The position numbers and the translations under genes were made by a program. Below are positions 51,569 through 61,213 of a stretch of DNA of 64,000 nucleotides, piece after piece. Positions within the stretch are counted from its first letter, which is position 1. The number at the start of each line of letters is the position of its first letter. The notes beneath the pieces are model-generated. The model ran no database searches. It was not told the origin of the DNA and saw only the letters and a list, made by a program, of their open reading frames with translations. This DNA is from Bacillus_BE sp042263505 (GTDB lineage: Bacteria > Bacillota > Bacilli > Bacillales > Cytobacillaceae). The DNA is taken from assembly GCF_042263505.1 (NCBI RefSeq), contig NZ_JBHKFI010000005.1, forward strand, positions 1 through 64,000, in the 5' to 3' direction.

Positions 51569-54500
51569 TTTACTACACTCTCTCAAACATCTCGTTCGTG
51601 GTGAGCGTATTAACGATGGCTGGACAGAGGAAAATCCACGTCCGCGTGACTGGGAGTCCATCTATCGAAATCGTTGGGGACATGACAAAATTGTTCGCTC
51701 CACTCATGGTGTCAATTGTACGGGCTCTTGTAGCTGGAAGATTCATGTAAAGGATGGAATTATCACCTGGGAAACGCAACAAACCGATTATCCTTCAACA
51801 GGAGATGATTTTCCAGAATACGAACCGCGGGGCTGCCCGCGTGGAGCAAGCTTTTCTTGGTATACATATAGTCCAACAAGAGTGAAATATCCCTATGTTC
51901 GCGGTGACTTATATGCACTGTGGAAAGAAGAATTGCATCTAGAAGCTAATCCCGTTCAAGCATGGGAAAATATTGTAACCGATGTGAAAAAACGGGAACG
52001 TTATGTATCAGCTCGCGGAAAAGGCGGCTTTGTGAGAGGTTCCTGGAAAGACGTGTGTCAAATGATTGCCGCAGCATCGATTTATACGATTAAAAAATAT
52101 GGTCCTGATCGCGTGGTGGGCTTTAGTCCTATTCCGGCGATGTCAATGGTAAGTTACTGTGGGGGAGCTAGATTCTTGTCCTTAATCGGCGGAACCATTT
52201 TAAGCTTTTATGATTGGTATGCCGATCTTCCGCCGGCCTCTCCTCAAGTTTGGGGGGATCAGACGGATGTGCCTGAGAGCGGAGACTGGTATAATACCAA
52301 GTATTTTATCATTTGGGGGACGAATATCCCGCAAACAAGGACCCCTGATGCTCATTTTATGGTGGAATCTAGGTATAACGGGACAAAGGTAGTGGGGGTA
52401 AGCCCGGACTATGCGGAATATGAAAAATTTGCCGATATGTGGCTACCGGCAAAAGCAGGAACGGATGGCGCACTGGCAATGGCGATGACACATGTGATTT
52501 TAAAAGAGTTTTATGTGGATAAAGAAACCCCTTATTTTTCTGATTATGCCAAGCAATATACCGATCTCCCGTTTTTAGTCGTATTGAATAAGAAAAATGA
52601 CACTTATCGATCTGATTGTTTTCTTCGTGCTTCTGATATTTCCAATGAACATCAACTTGGTGAATGGAAAACAGTGGTGTGGGATGAGCAGGCAAAAAAA
52701 TTGACCGTTCCGAATGGCAGTCAAGGGTTCCGGTGGGATAATGAAAACAGGTGGAACTTAGATTTAACGGCGATGGATGGGACACCTATTCAGCCCAAAC
52801 TCAGTTTGATAGATGAGTCAGATGAAATTGTGATGGTCGAGTTCCCTTACTTTGGAGAACAAGATGGCGGGAAAATAATTCGAGGGGTTCCAGTAAAAAA
52901 AATCAAGGATCAATCGGGTAATGAAAGGCTCATTACGACGGTTTTTGATTTGTTATTAGCACATACTGGGGTTGGCAGAGGACTCGAAGGGGATTATCCA
53001 ACTGACTATAACGATACAAAATTACCGTATACTCCTGCCTGGCAGGAAAGTATTACAGGTGTAAAAAAGGAACATGTTATTCAGGTAGCATGGGAATTTG
53101 CTGAAAATGCTGCACAAACTAAAGGAAAATCCATGATTGCAATGGGTGGAGGGACGAACCATTGGTATCATAGCGATCAAATCTACAGGTCTATTTTAAA
53201 TCTAGTGTTATTAACAGGATCACAAGGGGTGAATGGAGGCGGATGGGCCCATTATGTTGGTCAGGAGAAAGTCCGACCATTAGAAGGATTCTCACAAATT
53301 GCCTTTGCAAATGATTGGGTAAAGGCACCAAGATTGATGAATGGAACTTCGTTTTTTTATTTTGCAACTGAGCAGTTTCGTTATGAATATGAGAAAAACG
53401 AACAGGAAACAGAATGGGGAAGTCAGTATTCAAACATGCATCCTGCTGATTTTAATGCTCTTTCTGCACGATTAGGATGGCTACCAAGCTTCCCTCAATT
53501 CTCACAAAACTCTTTAGATGTAATGAGGAAAGCACGCGAGGGGAAAGAGGATGACCAAGCAGTCATTAAGGATATTGCGAAACAGCTAACAGAGGGGAAA
53601 ATAGAGTTTTCCATTGAAAACCCAAATGATCCAAGAAATTTTCCACGCGTCTTTTTTAATTGGCGTTCGAATCTATTAGGGGATAGCGGAAAAGGTCACG
53701 AATATTTTGTGAAGCATTTAATTGGAGCAAAAGATTCTCTTCTAACCGATAATGAAAGCTCATGGCAACCGGAGAATGTTCAGATCACGGAGAAACCACC
53801 TGAAGGAAAAACCGACTTATTTGTGAGTATGGATTTTCGTATGACGAGCTCTGGACTATTCTCTGATATTATCTTGCCAGCTGCAACATGGTATGAAAAA
53901 TATGATATAAGTAGCACGGATTTACATCCATTTGTCCATCCATTTAATGCAGCTATCAGTCCTCCTTGGGAAACTAGAAGCGACTGGGATGCTTTCCGGG
54001 AAATCGCAAAGTGTTTCTCAGAACTTGCTAGGGATTATTTACCGGCTCAGGAAGATGCTGTGATGTCTCCGCTTGCCCATGACACCATTAATGAAATTGC
54101 CCAGCCTTTTGGTAAGGTGAAGGATTGGCGCAAAGGGGAGGTAGAGGGGATTCCAGGAAAAACAATGCCCAATCTCCATATTGTGAAACGAGATTATCCT
54201 CATGTATATGATATGTGGATTACATTGGGACCAAATGTGAAAAATGGCTATGGGACAAAGGGAGTGAAAATTCCTGGTGACAAAGTGTATAAGGAATTAC
54301 TGGATCGACTAGGTCCATCGAAACATGCAGGGATTGGAAAGGGGTACCCGGATTTATTTTCTGATAAAAAAGCGATTAATGCCATCCTTCTTATGTCGGG
54401 AGCCACAAATGGTAAGCGGGCAGTGGAAGGGTGGAAATCAATGGAAACAAATACAGGGAAGAAGCTGAGTCATGTTTCCGAAGGACGTGAAGAAGAGGAC

Positions 54501-55229
54501 TACACATTGGATGCCTTAACCATTCAGCCACGCCCGGCAATATCCACTCCAGTATGGAGCGGTTTAGAAAATGATAATCGACGCTACTCTCCTTTTACTG
54601 TAAATAAGGAATTTCTTATTCCATGGCATACACTCACAGGAAGGCAAAGCTTCTATCTGGATCATGAGGTCATTCTTGATTTTGGCGAAGGTTTGCCGCT
54701 TTATATCCCGCCAATCACAAAGGGACCTTTTATAAAGAATGAAAAGGAAATTGAAAATAGTGGGAAATCGATCACATTGCGCTATATGACTCCACATCAA
54801 AAATGGGGGATTCACACAATGTTTACCGACACCACCAATATGATTCAATTATTTAGAGGATGGCAGGTTGTATGGATGAATGAAAAGGATGCAGCATCAA
54901 TCGGAATCAAGGATAATGACTGGATTGAAGTATATAACCGGAATGGAGTGGTGGTGGCTAGAGCAGTTCTCACTTATCGGATGCCACAAGGAGCTGTGTA
55001 TATGCACCACGCACAGGACCGTACGATGGGGGTTCCGGGAAACAGCATTAATAAGGTCCGGGGTGGGACCCATAATAGTGTAACGAGGATTTTTCCGAAA
55101 GCGACCCATATGATTGGCGGTTATTCCCAGTTAAGCTATGGCTTTAACTATTATGGACCAACCGGCAGTCAGCGGGATACCTTAACGATTATCCGACCGT
55201 TGAAGGAGGTCGATTGGCTTGAAAATTAA
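51549..55229 (+). CDS. narG: Respiratory nitrate reductase alpha subunit
   Basis: 1226 residues, molybdenum bis-MGD catalytic subunit. The FS0 cluster ligands HGVNCTGSC and the later C in RGCPRGAS are present, as is the molybdenum-coordinating aspartate in FYDWYADLPPASPQ. The MGD-binding segments (WGTNIPQTRTPDAHF; GGTNHWYHSD) are intact. Reduces nitrate to nitrite at the cytoplasmic face with electrons from NarH. AAAGGAAGG precedes the ATG. It overlaps narH by 11 bases. Confidence 0.97.
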   Translation: MEKKKNNLLHSLKHLVRGERINDGWTEENPRPRDWESIYRNRWGHDKIVRSTHGVNCTGSCSWKIHVKDGIITWETQQTDYPSTGDDFPEYEPRGCPRGASFSWYTYSPTRVKYPYVRGDLYALWKEELHLEANPVQAWENIVTDVKKRERYVSARGKGGFVRGSWKDVCQMIAAASIYTIKKYGPDRVVGFSPIPAMSMVSYCGGARFLSLIGGTILSFYDWYADLPPASPQVWGDQTDVPESGDWYNTKYFIIWGTNIPQTRTPDAHFMVESRYNGTKVVGVSPDYAEYEKFADMWLPAKAGTDGALAMAMTHVILKEFYVDKETPYFSDYAKQYTDLPFLVVLNKKNDTYRSDCFLRASDISNEHQLGEWKTVVWDEQAKKLTVPNGSQGFRWDNENRWNLDLTAMDGTPIQPKLSLIDESDEIVMVEFPYFGEQDGGKIIRGVPVKKIKDQSGNERLITTVFDLLLAHTGVGRGLEGDYPTDYNDTKLPYTPAWQESITGVKKEHVIQVAWEFAENAAQTKGKSMIAMGGGTNHWYHSDQIYRSILNLVLLTGSQGVNGGGWAHYVGQEKVRPLEGFSQIAFANDWVKAPRLMNGTSFFYFATEQFRYEYEKNEQETEWGSQYSNMHPADFNALSARLGWLPSFPQFSQNSLDVMRKAREGKEDDQAVIKDIAKQLTEGKIEFSIENPNDPRNFPRVFFNWRSNLLGDSGKGHEYFVKHLIGAKDSLLTDNESSWQPENVQITEKPPEGKTDLFVSMDFRMTSSGLFSDIILPAATWYEKYDISSTDLHPFVHPFNAAISPPWETRSDWDAFREIAKCFSELARDYLPAQEDAVMSPLAHDTINEIAQPFGKVKDWRKGEVEGIPGKTMPNLHIVKRDYPHVYDMWITLGPNVKNGYGTKGVKIPGDKVYKELLDRLGPSKHAGIGKGYPDLFSDKKAINAILLMSGATNGKRAVEGWKSMETNTGKKLSHVSEGREEEDYTLDALTIQPRPAISTPVWSGLENDNRRYSPFTVNKEFLIPWHTLTGRQSFYLDHEVILDFGEGLPLYIPPITKGPFIKNEKEIENSGKSITLRYMTPHQKWGIHTMFTDTTNMIQLFRGWQVVWMNEKDAASIGIKDNDWIEVYNRNGVVVARAVLTYRMPQGAVYMHHAQDRTMGVPGNSINKVRGGTHNSVTRIFPKATHMIGGYSQLSYGFNYYGPTGSQRDTLTIIRPLKEVDWLEN

Positions 55230-56721
55230 GGCACAGGTGGCAATGGTCATGCATTTGGATAAATGCATTGGCTGCCATACTTGTTCAGTAACTTGTAAAA
55301 ATGTTTGGACCAATCGTCCTGGAATGGAGTATGTCTGGTTCAATAATGTCGAAACACGTCCAGGAGCAGGATATCCTAAGGAATGGGAAAATACCGATCG
55401 TTATAAAGGTGGTTGGATTTTACGAAATGGGAGATTGCATCTACGTGCAGGGGGACCGCTTTCGAAGTTAGCGAATATTTTTTACAACCCCAATATGGCG
55501 GAAATGGCGGATTTCTATGAACCCTGGACGTATGATTTTGAGCATCTCCATTGGCGCGAAAAAGGGGATAGCTTGCCAGTTGCTCGGCCTAAATCGATGA
55601 TTACCGGAGAATTTATCGATAAACCAGAATGGGGGCCAAACTGGGATGATGACCTTGCTGGTGGTAGCGAAGTTGTTCCTTTAGATCCGAACGTTCGCAA
55701 GCTGCAGGAGCATATTGCATTGGAATATGAAAAAACCTTTATGATGTATCTACCGAGAATTTGCGAGCATTGTCTTAATCCATCCTGTGTTGCTTCCTGT
55801 CCTTCAGGGGCCCTTTACAAAAGAGATGAAGATGGCATTGTTTTGGTCGACCAAGATGCCTGTCGGGGCTGGCGTTTTTGTATGAATGGCTGTCCATATC
55901 ATAAAGTCTATTATAATTGGAATACCCATAAAGCGGAAAAATGTAATTTTTGTTATCCTCGGACTGAAGCAGGTCTGCCAACAATTTGCTCGGAAACCTG
56001 TGTAGGAAGGATTCGCTACATCGGAGTTGTTTTATATGATGCTGATCGCGTGAAGGAAGCCGCTTCTGTGGAAAATCCAAAAGAATTATATGAGTCCCAG
56101 CTATCTGTCTTTCTCAATCCTTTTGATCCAGAGGTCATCGAAAGAGCTCAGGAACAGGGAATAAACCATAGCTGGATTCAAAGCGCCCAAGAATCGCCAG
56201 TCTATAAACTTGCAATGAAATGGAAAATTGCCCTCCCCCTACATCCTGAATATCGAACACTGCCAATGGTTTGGTATGTACCGCCTTTAAGTCCAATTAT
56301 GAATCATATTACAAATGAGCAGAGTTTAAGTGCAGACGGGTACATCCCAGCTGTGGATCAAATGAGAATTCCAATGGAATACTTGGCATCCATTCTTTCA
56401 GCTGATGATACGGAAGTCATTCGTAAAGTTTTATTAAAGATGGCTGCCATGCGCGTCCATATGAGGGCAAAAACAGTAGGGGGTTTAGATGAATTGAAAA
56501 CAAGTAAGCTCATTCAAGAGGCACATACGACACCGGAAGAGCTTGAAGAAATGGCGAGGCTGCTTGCTGTTGCAAAATATAATGAACGATTCGTCATCCC
56601 AACAGGACGAAGGGAAATGGATGAGGATCTTCATTATAAATATGGTGCGTGCAGTGTTGAAGATTTAGCCCCACCAGAGGGAATGGTTACCTATCCATTT
56701 GGAAGAAGGGAAACGCAATAA
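55219..56721 (+). CDS. narH: Respiratory nitrate reductase beta subunit
   Basis: 500 residues, iron-sulfur electron conduit. Four cysteine groups are visible: CIGCHTCSVTC, CEHCLNPSCVASC, CRGWRFCMNGC (with the tryptophan that marks the 3Fe-4S site), and CNFC plus ETCVGR. TTG start at 55219 with GAAGGAGG upstream, inside the end of narG. It ends one base into narJ (TAATG). Confidence 0.97.
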   Translation: MKIKAQVAMVMHLDKCIGCHTCSVTCKNVWTNRPGMEYVWFNNVETRPGAGYPKEWENTDRYKGGWILRNGRLHLRAGGPLSKLANIFYNPNMAEMADFYEPWTYDFEHLHWREKGDSLPVARPKSMITGEFIDKPEWGPNWDDDLAGGSEVVPLDPNVRKLQEHIALEYEKTFMMYLPRICEHCLNPSCVASCPSGALYKRDEDGIVLVDQDACRGWRFCMNGCPYHKVYYNWNTHKAEKCNFCYPRTEAGLPTICSETCVGRIRYIGVVLYDADRVKEAASVENPKELYESQLSVFLNPFDPEVIERAQEQGINHSWIQSAQESPVYKLAMKWKIALPLHPEYRTLPMVWYVPPLSPIMNHITNEQSLSADGYIPAVDQMRIPMEYLASILSADDTEVIRKVLLKMAAMRVHMRAKTVGGLDELKTSKLIQEAHTTPEELEEMARLLAVAKYNERFVIPTGRREMDEDLHYKYGACSVEDLAPPEGMVTYPFGRRETQ

Positions 56722-57320
56722 TGAATAATCAAACTGCAATATTAGTCATTCTGTCCCGAATGTTGGATTATCCCGATACTCGACTAATGGAGGAAAGAGC
56801 CTCAATTGAAGCATTTGCCAAGGACTTTATTTCCTCTGAGATCCTGAAAGAGGAAGTTATTAAAAGAATCACTCTATTCTATGAAATGGAACTTTACGAG
56901 CTTCAAGAGCTGTATGTGGATACTTTTGATCACAGTCAGAAAACCAATCTTTACTTAACTGCACAAGAACTAGGTGATAGCAAAAGGCGTGGGATGGCCT
57001 TAATTCAACTGCAAAAATTAATCACGGAAGCCGGATATGATTATCAAGGACGGGAAATAGTAGATTATATTCCGATGTTGTTAGAATTACTAGCCGTTTC
57101 CCAAATGACCGAGAAATTGATTCAATTGTCCAAGCGAATTGCTATGGCTATGCAAAAAATATTGGATTCTCTTCCTAATTTGAATCCTTATTCTCAATTA
57201 ATAGAGTTCCTATTGATGGATGTATTGATTCTTCCATCAGAAGAAGAAAGAACATTATTTGAGGTGGAACAGGAAGGACCGGATTTAGATGAGCTACCAT
57301 ATCCATTAATGTATCGTTAA
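56721..57320 (+). CDS. narJ: Nitrate reductase molybdenum cofactor assembly chaperone
   Basis: 199 residues, TorD/NarJ family all-helical chaperone that binds apo-NarG for cofactor insertion. The motif ELQELYVDTFDHSQKTNLYL is typical, and EIVDYIPMLLELL is also seen. Not part of the mature complex. Starts at the narH stop. Confidence 0.92.
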   Translation: MNNQTAILVILSRMLDYPDTRLMEERASIEAFAKDFISSEILKEEVIKRITLFYEMELYELQELYVDTFDHSQKTNLYLTAQELGDSKRRGMALIQLQKLITEAGYDYQGREIVDYIPMLLELLAVSQMTEKLIQLSKRIAMAMQKILDSLPNLNPYSQLIEFLLMDVLILPSEEERTLFEVEQEGPDLDELPYPLMYR

Positions 57321-57336
57321 AGGAGGAGCATCAACA

Positions 57337-58032
57337 ATGGAAGTCCTTTTTTGGTGGACAATATTCCCTTATATTTGCGGAACAATCTTAATTGTAGCGA
57401 CCTTTTACAGATTTATCTTTCGGGGAAAAAGCTGGACAGCACCATCAACAGAAATATTTGAAAAAAAATGGCTACGCTCAGGCTCTGTTATTTTTCACTA
57501 CGGGATTATCTTTGCATTTTTCGGACATGTTATGGGCGTGTTGATTCCACTAGAGGTTTATAATGCATTAGGTGTGGAAGATCACACATACCATTTTTTT
57601 GCGATCGCCGGTGGTGGGGTTGCCGGGTTAATGGTAGTTTTTGGCTTGATTGTCATGCTTATACGAAAATTTTCTTTCCCAAAGGTGCGCGTCCATACGA
57701 GTTTTAGCGGTTACTTTACGATTATTTGGCTATTGCTTGTTGCTGGGCTAGGTACCTATATGACCTTGATATATAATACAACCGTTGGCGCCTATGAATA
57801 TCGCTTAGCAATTGGCCCGTGGTTCAGAAGCCTTTTTACCCTACATCCAAAATCCAATTTAATGTTAGGAGTCCCAATATTATTTAAAGTCCATGTAATT
57901 TTGTCATTTTTCCTATTTGCTGCAATTCCCTTTACTCAGCTTGTCCACATGTTCAGCCTACCTGTGAGCTATCCAACCAGAGCTCCACAACAGTATCGTT
58001 CAAGGGATGGGTATGATAAGAATAGTCGATAA
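57337..58032 (+). CDS. narI: Respiratory nitrate reductase gamma subunit
   Basis: 231 residues, five membrane helices, cytochrome b. Heme-ligating histidines in VIFHYGIIFAFFGH and in FKVHVILSF and TQLVHMFSLP. Takes electrons from menaquinol. AAAGGAGG lies before the ATG. Last gene of the nar transcript. Confidence 0.95.
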   Translation: MEVLFWWTIFPYICGTILIVATFYRFIFRGKSWTAPSTEIFEKKWLRSGSVIFHYGIIFAFFGHVMGVLIPLEVYNALGVEDHTYHFFAIAGGGVAGLMVVFGLIVMLIRKFSFPKVRVHTSFSGYFTIIWLLLVAGLGTYMTLIYNTTVGAYEYRLAIGPWFRSLFTLHPKSNLMLGVPILFKVHVILSFFLFAAIPFTQLVHMFSLPVSYPTRAPQQYRSRDGYDKNSR

Positions 58033-58037
58033 AGGGG

Positions 58038-58092
58038 AAGGATTAATTTCAGTCGGGCAAGATTTGTGTCTGATGGGATTAATCCTTTTTTT
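58038..58092 (+). terminator. Terminator of the nar operon
   Basis: AAGGATTAAT (58038-58047) pairs with ATTAATCCTT (58078-58087), with a branched 30-base loop, and five more T residues follow. Confidence 0.75.
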
Positions 58093-58248
58093 GATGTGGT
58101 GAAAAAATATACAGTGAGAAAGTTGAGTAACTGTCCAGAAAATAATCAGCTTGAATTTGCAATAAATAGCACAAAACACGTACTCAAAGGTAACCAAGAT
58201 GCTAAAATAGACAGGCAAAATTTAAGGATAAAGTTCCTCATTTTGAGA

Positions 58249-58297
58249 ATACCCCTCCATCCTATCTGAAATACGAAAAAATAATATACCCCTCCAT
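58249..58297. repeat. Two ATACCCCTCCAT direct repeats upstream of the CoA-disulfide reductase
   Basis: ATACCCCTCCAT occurs at 58249-58260 and 58286-58297, 37 bases apart. The first half equals the left half of the palindromic operator at 58344. They may be auxiliary half-sites for the same CsoR/CstR-type regulator. The remainder of 58093-58340 shows no gene. Confidence 0.4.
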
Positions 58298-58339
58298 AAA
58301 AAACAAATTAAAATACTTTCATATTTTTCTAAAGTATTC

Positions 58340-58359
58340 TATAATACCCCTATAGGTAT
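58340..58359 (+). promoter_or_regulatory. Promoter -10 overlapping a CstR/CsoR-like operator
   Basis: TATAAT (58340-58345), preceded by a weak -35 TTTCAT at 17 bases, overlaps ATACCCCTATAGGTAT (58344-58359), a dyad with ATACC/GGTAT half-sites. Persulfide sensor CstR and copper sensor CsoR bind comparable sequences. As the next gene is a sulfur-handling enzyme, CstR-like control by sulfide/persulfide is the best guess. Confidence 0.55.
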
Positions 58360-58394
58360 ATAAAGACCGGACAAAATATTAGGAGGTATATTTG

Positions 58395-60044
58395 ATGAAG
58401 AAAATTGTCATTGTTGGTGGTGTTGCTGGTGGTGCTTCTGCGGCTGCCCGTCTACGCCGTTTAAGTGAGAAAGATCATATTGTGATGTTTGAAAAAGGGG
58501 AATTTATTTCTTTTGCCAATTGTGGGCTGCCTTACTATATTGGCGAGGTTATACAAAATCGGAATAAGCTTTTGGTCCAAACGGTTGAAGGGATGACAAA
58601 TCGTTTTAATCTAGATATTCGTAATTTTACTGAAGTAGTGAAAATTAATCGTGACCAAAAAACAGTCAAAGTAAAGGATGTCCGTACTGGTGAAGAATAT
58701 GAGGAATCATATGATGTATTAATTTTATCTCCAGGATCTAAGCCAATCCGTCCTCATATTCCAGGGATTGAAGAAGCAAAAGCACTCTTTACTTTGCGTA
58801 ATGTTCCAGATACTGACCGAATTAAGCAGTATGTTGATAAAGAATATCCAAAACAAGCAGTCGTCGTTGGAGGTGGATTTATTGGTTTAGAGATGGCTGG
58901 AAATTTAGTGGAAAGAGGGGTTCAAGTTACGGTTGTCGAACGGGGTGAGCAAGTGATGGCTCCGATCGATTTTGAAATGGCGCAAATTGTCCATACACAT
59001 ATGCGCGAACATGGCATTGAATTAGTATTGGGAGATGGAGTTGAAGCATTTGCACAAGAAGGAAGACAAATTCATTTAACCAGTGGAAAAATTCTTGAAG
59101 CAGATATGGTGATTTTAGCTATTGGTGTACAGCCGGAAAATACATTAGCAAAAGAAGCTAGTTTAGAACTTGGTCTTCGCGGAGCGGTTAAGGTAAATAG
59201 TCATTTACAAACATCAGATCCCTCCATTTACGCAGTTGGGGATGTTATTGAAGTTCAAGATTTTATCAATGGGTTTGAAACATTTGTTCCGCTTGCATGG
59301 CCGGCAAATCGTCAGGGAAGGCTTGTTGCAGATCATATCAATGGCAGAGAAGCAAAATATAACGGGACAATGGGGACATCAATTGCCAAAATCTTTGATT
59401 TAGCGGTAGCGGCTACAGGAAATAATGAAAAAACCTTAAAACGGATTGGCGTTCCTTATGAGGTTGTTCATGTTCACCCAAGCAATCATGCCGGATACTA
59501 TCCAGGAGCTTCGCAGTTAACTTTAAAACTGATTTTTGATCCAAAAACCGGACAAATTTTTGGTGCACAAGGTGTTGGCAGGGACGGAGTCGATAAGCGA
59601 ATAGACGTCATTGCAACTGCTATTAAGGGTGGATTAAAAGTACAAGACTTACCAGACTTAGAATTGGCCTATGCTCCTCCATTTTCTTCAGCCAAGGATC
59701 CAGTTAATTATGCTGGTTATGTGGCAACTAATATTATCGAAGGATTGGTCGAAACCGTTCAATGGCATGAAATTGACCAAATCGTTGATAACGGTGGATA
59801 TTTAATTGATGTTAGAGATCCTCAAGAAGTGGAAAAAGGTTCCATTAAAGGTTCCATTAATATTCCAGTTAATGATATACGTTCGCGACTTGATGAAGTG
59901 CCATATGATAAAGATTTATATGTCTCCTGTCAAGTTGGATTGCGCGGTTATTTAGCTGCAAGAATTTTAGCAGAAAACGGGATTAAAGCCAAAAATTTAG
60001 ATGGCGGATATAAGCTGTATTCAGCGGTATACGGTAATAAGTGA
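58395..60044 (+). CDS. cdr: CoA-disulfide reductase with C-terminal rhodanese domain
   Basis: 549 residues. FAD-binding VGGVAGGASAAARLRR at the N terminus, single redox cysteine in FANCGLPYYIG near residue 43, NAD-binding VVVGGGFIGLEMA near residue 155, and the C-terminal rhodanese domain (about 460-549) with active cysteine in SCQVGLRG. Reduces CoA disulfide or CoA persulfide with NAD(P)H; the rhodanese part passes sulfane sulfur. AGGAGGT lies 7 bases before the ATG. Confidence 0.93.
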   Translation: MKKIVIVGGVAGGASAAARLRRLSEKDHIVMFEKGEFISFANCGLPYYIGEVIQNRNKLLVQTVEGMTNRFNLDIRNFTEVVKINRDQKTVKVKDVRTGEEYEESYDVLILSPGSKPIRPHIPGIEEAKALFTLRNVPDTDRIKQYVDKEYPKQAVVVGGGFIGLEMAGNLVERGVQVTVVERGEQVMAPIDFEMAQIVHTHMREHGIELVLGDGVEAFAQEGRQIHLTSGKILEADMVILAIGVQPENTLAKEASLELGLRGAVKVNSHLQTSDPSIYAVGDVIEVQDFINGFETFVPLAWPANRQGRLVADHINGREAKYNGTMGTSIAKIFDLAVAATGNNEKTLKRIGVPYEVVHVHPSNHAGYYPGASQLTLKLIFDPKTGQIFGAQGVGRDGVDKRIDVIATAIKGGLKVQDLPDLELAYAPPFSSAKDPVNYAGYVATNIIEGLVETVQWHEIDQIVDNGGYLIDVRDPQEVEKGSIKGSINIPVNDIRSRLDEVPYDKDLYVSCQVGLRGYLAARILAENGIKAKNLDGGYKLYSAVYGNK

Positions 60045-60060
60045 AAAATTTAGAGTTCAG

Positions 60061-60093
60061 GACTTCCTTGCAAATGGTAAGGAAGTCTTATTT
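60061..60093 (+). terminator. Terminator after the CoA-disulfide reductase
   Basis: GACTTCCTT (60061-60069) pairs with AAGGAAGTC (60079-60087), then TTATTT. Confidence 0.75.
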
Positions 60094-60181
60094 AAGTCAT
60101 CTAAAGTTTCCTTTTAATATGCTAGGTAAAATAACAGTTGATATTGGATCCAATCTAAAATATTGAGTTTTGAATTTTATT

Positions 60182-61072
60182 TTAGATATTCATGCAAAAA
60201 TGTAATAATTTCTGGATAAACATCTTCTTTGCTTTTGTTTCTTCTGCTTCCATTTTTTGAACAGTAGAAAAGGTTCTTTTTATTTTGTGGTTTTTTAGGG
60301 AAAGTGCTTTTACTTTGTTCGTTGTGATTTCATCATCGACTACCCAATGGGATAATAATGCTATTCCTAATCCCGCTTTGACTGCTTCCAATACACCTTG
60401 GTTACTGTTGAATACATAAGAGTTTTTGATGGATAAATGGAGTGTGGAGATAAGTTTATCCATAAAAGTTCGTGTTCCAGATCCTGGTTCTCTGAAGATC
60501 CAAGTCTGGTTCTGCATTAGATCTGGAGCAATAAATAAACCTTGTGACAGTGGATGATTGGGAGGGACAACAACAAACATTTCATCTTCCATAAATGCTT
60601 CAATTTGTAATTCAGAATGACTCGCTTCTCCTTCAATTAATCCGATGTCGAGTTCATTTGCTTGGATACTGGAGATGACTTCCTCGGTATTAGAAATAAT
60701 GATTTCAACATCCACTAATGGAAACTGAGCAGCGTAATCAGCTAATACCCTTGGCAAGAGGTATTCCCCAACTGTAAAACTAGCACCGATTCTCAAATGT
60801 CCTGTTACAACATGCCGTAAATCATTAATTTCTTGGATTGCTTCCTCATAAGTTTGGAGAATTTTTTTTGCGTGTCTGTACAATATTTCCCCAGCCTCTG
60901 TTATTTTCACATATTTGGGCGAACGATGGATCAGCTTCATCCCTAATTCGTTTTCTAAATTTCGGATATGAAGACTCACATTTGGCTGTGAGATATTTAA
61001 TATTTCAGCGGCACGAGTGAAGTTTTTTTGTTCAATAACGGTAACAAAAACCCTCATTGGATCGACAATCAT
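60182..61072 (-). CDS. LysR-family regulator (YeiE/CysL-like)
   Basis: 296 residues. N-terminal winged helix (FVTVIEQKNFTRAAEILN, then ISQPNVSLHIRNLENELG) and C-terminal effector domain (GHLRIGASFTVGEYLLP; FREPGSGTR is a CysL/CbbR-type sulfur/sugar-phosphate binding segment). ATG 61072 follows AGGAGG; the frame continues further but without a better site. Divergently transcribed from the YeiH-like gene; such YeiE/YeiH pairs are common, so it most probably controls that neighbour from the 140-bp shared region (61073-61213), which is AT-rich with several TTAT/ATAA dyads. Confidence 0.88.
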   Translation of the reverse strand: MIVDPMRVFVTVIEQKNFTRAAEILNISQPNVSLHIRNLENELGMKLIHRSPKYVKITEAGEILYRHAKKILQTYEEAIQEINDLRHVVTGHLRIGASFTVGEYLLPRVLADYAAQFPLVDVEIIISNTEEVISSIQANELDIGLIEGEASHSELQIEAFMEDEMFVVVPPNHPLSQGLFIAPDLMQNQTWIFREPGSGTRTFMDKLISTLHLSIKNSYVFNSNQGVLEAVKAGLGIALLSHWVVDDEITTNKVKALSLKNHKIKRTFSTVQKMEAEETKAKKMFIQKLLHFCMNI

Positions 61073-61213
61073 GGCTCTTTTTCCTCCTAATATCTTGTAC
61101 AAAACATTTTATCATAAGTTTTTATAATGATTAAGATAATAAACATATATTTCACTTATTGTTGATTTCTCCTTATAGTTAATGTAAATGTTCTTAATCA
61201 GGAGTGATAAAGT

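Noticed and set aside
52369..52785. 138-codon antisense ORF within narG
   Set aside because: Antisense shadow of a clear narG reading frame, no domain or start signal.
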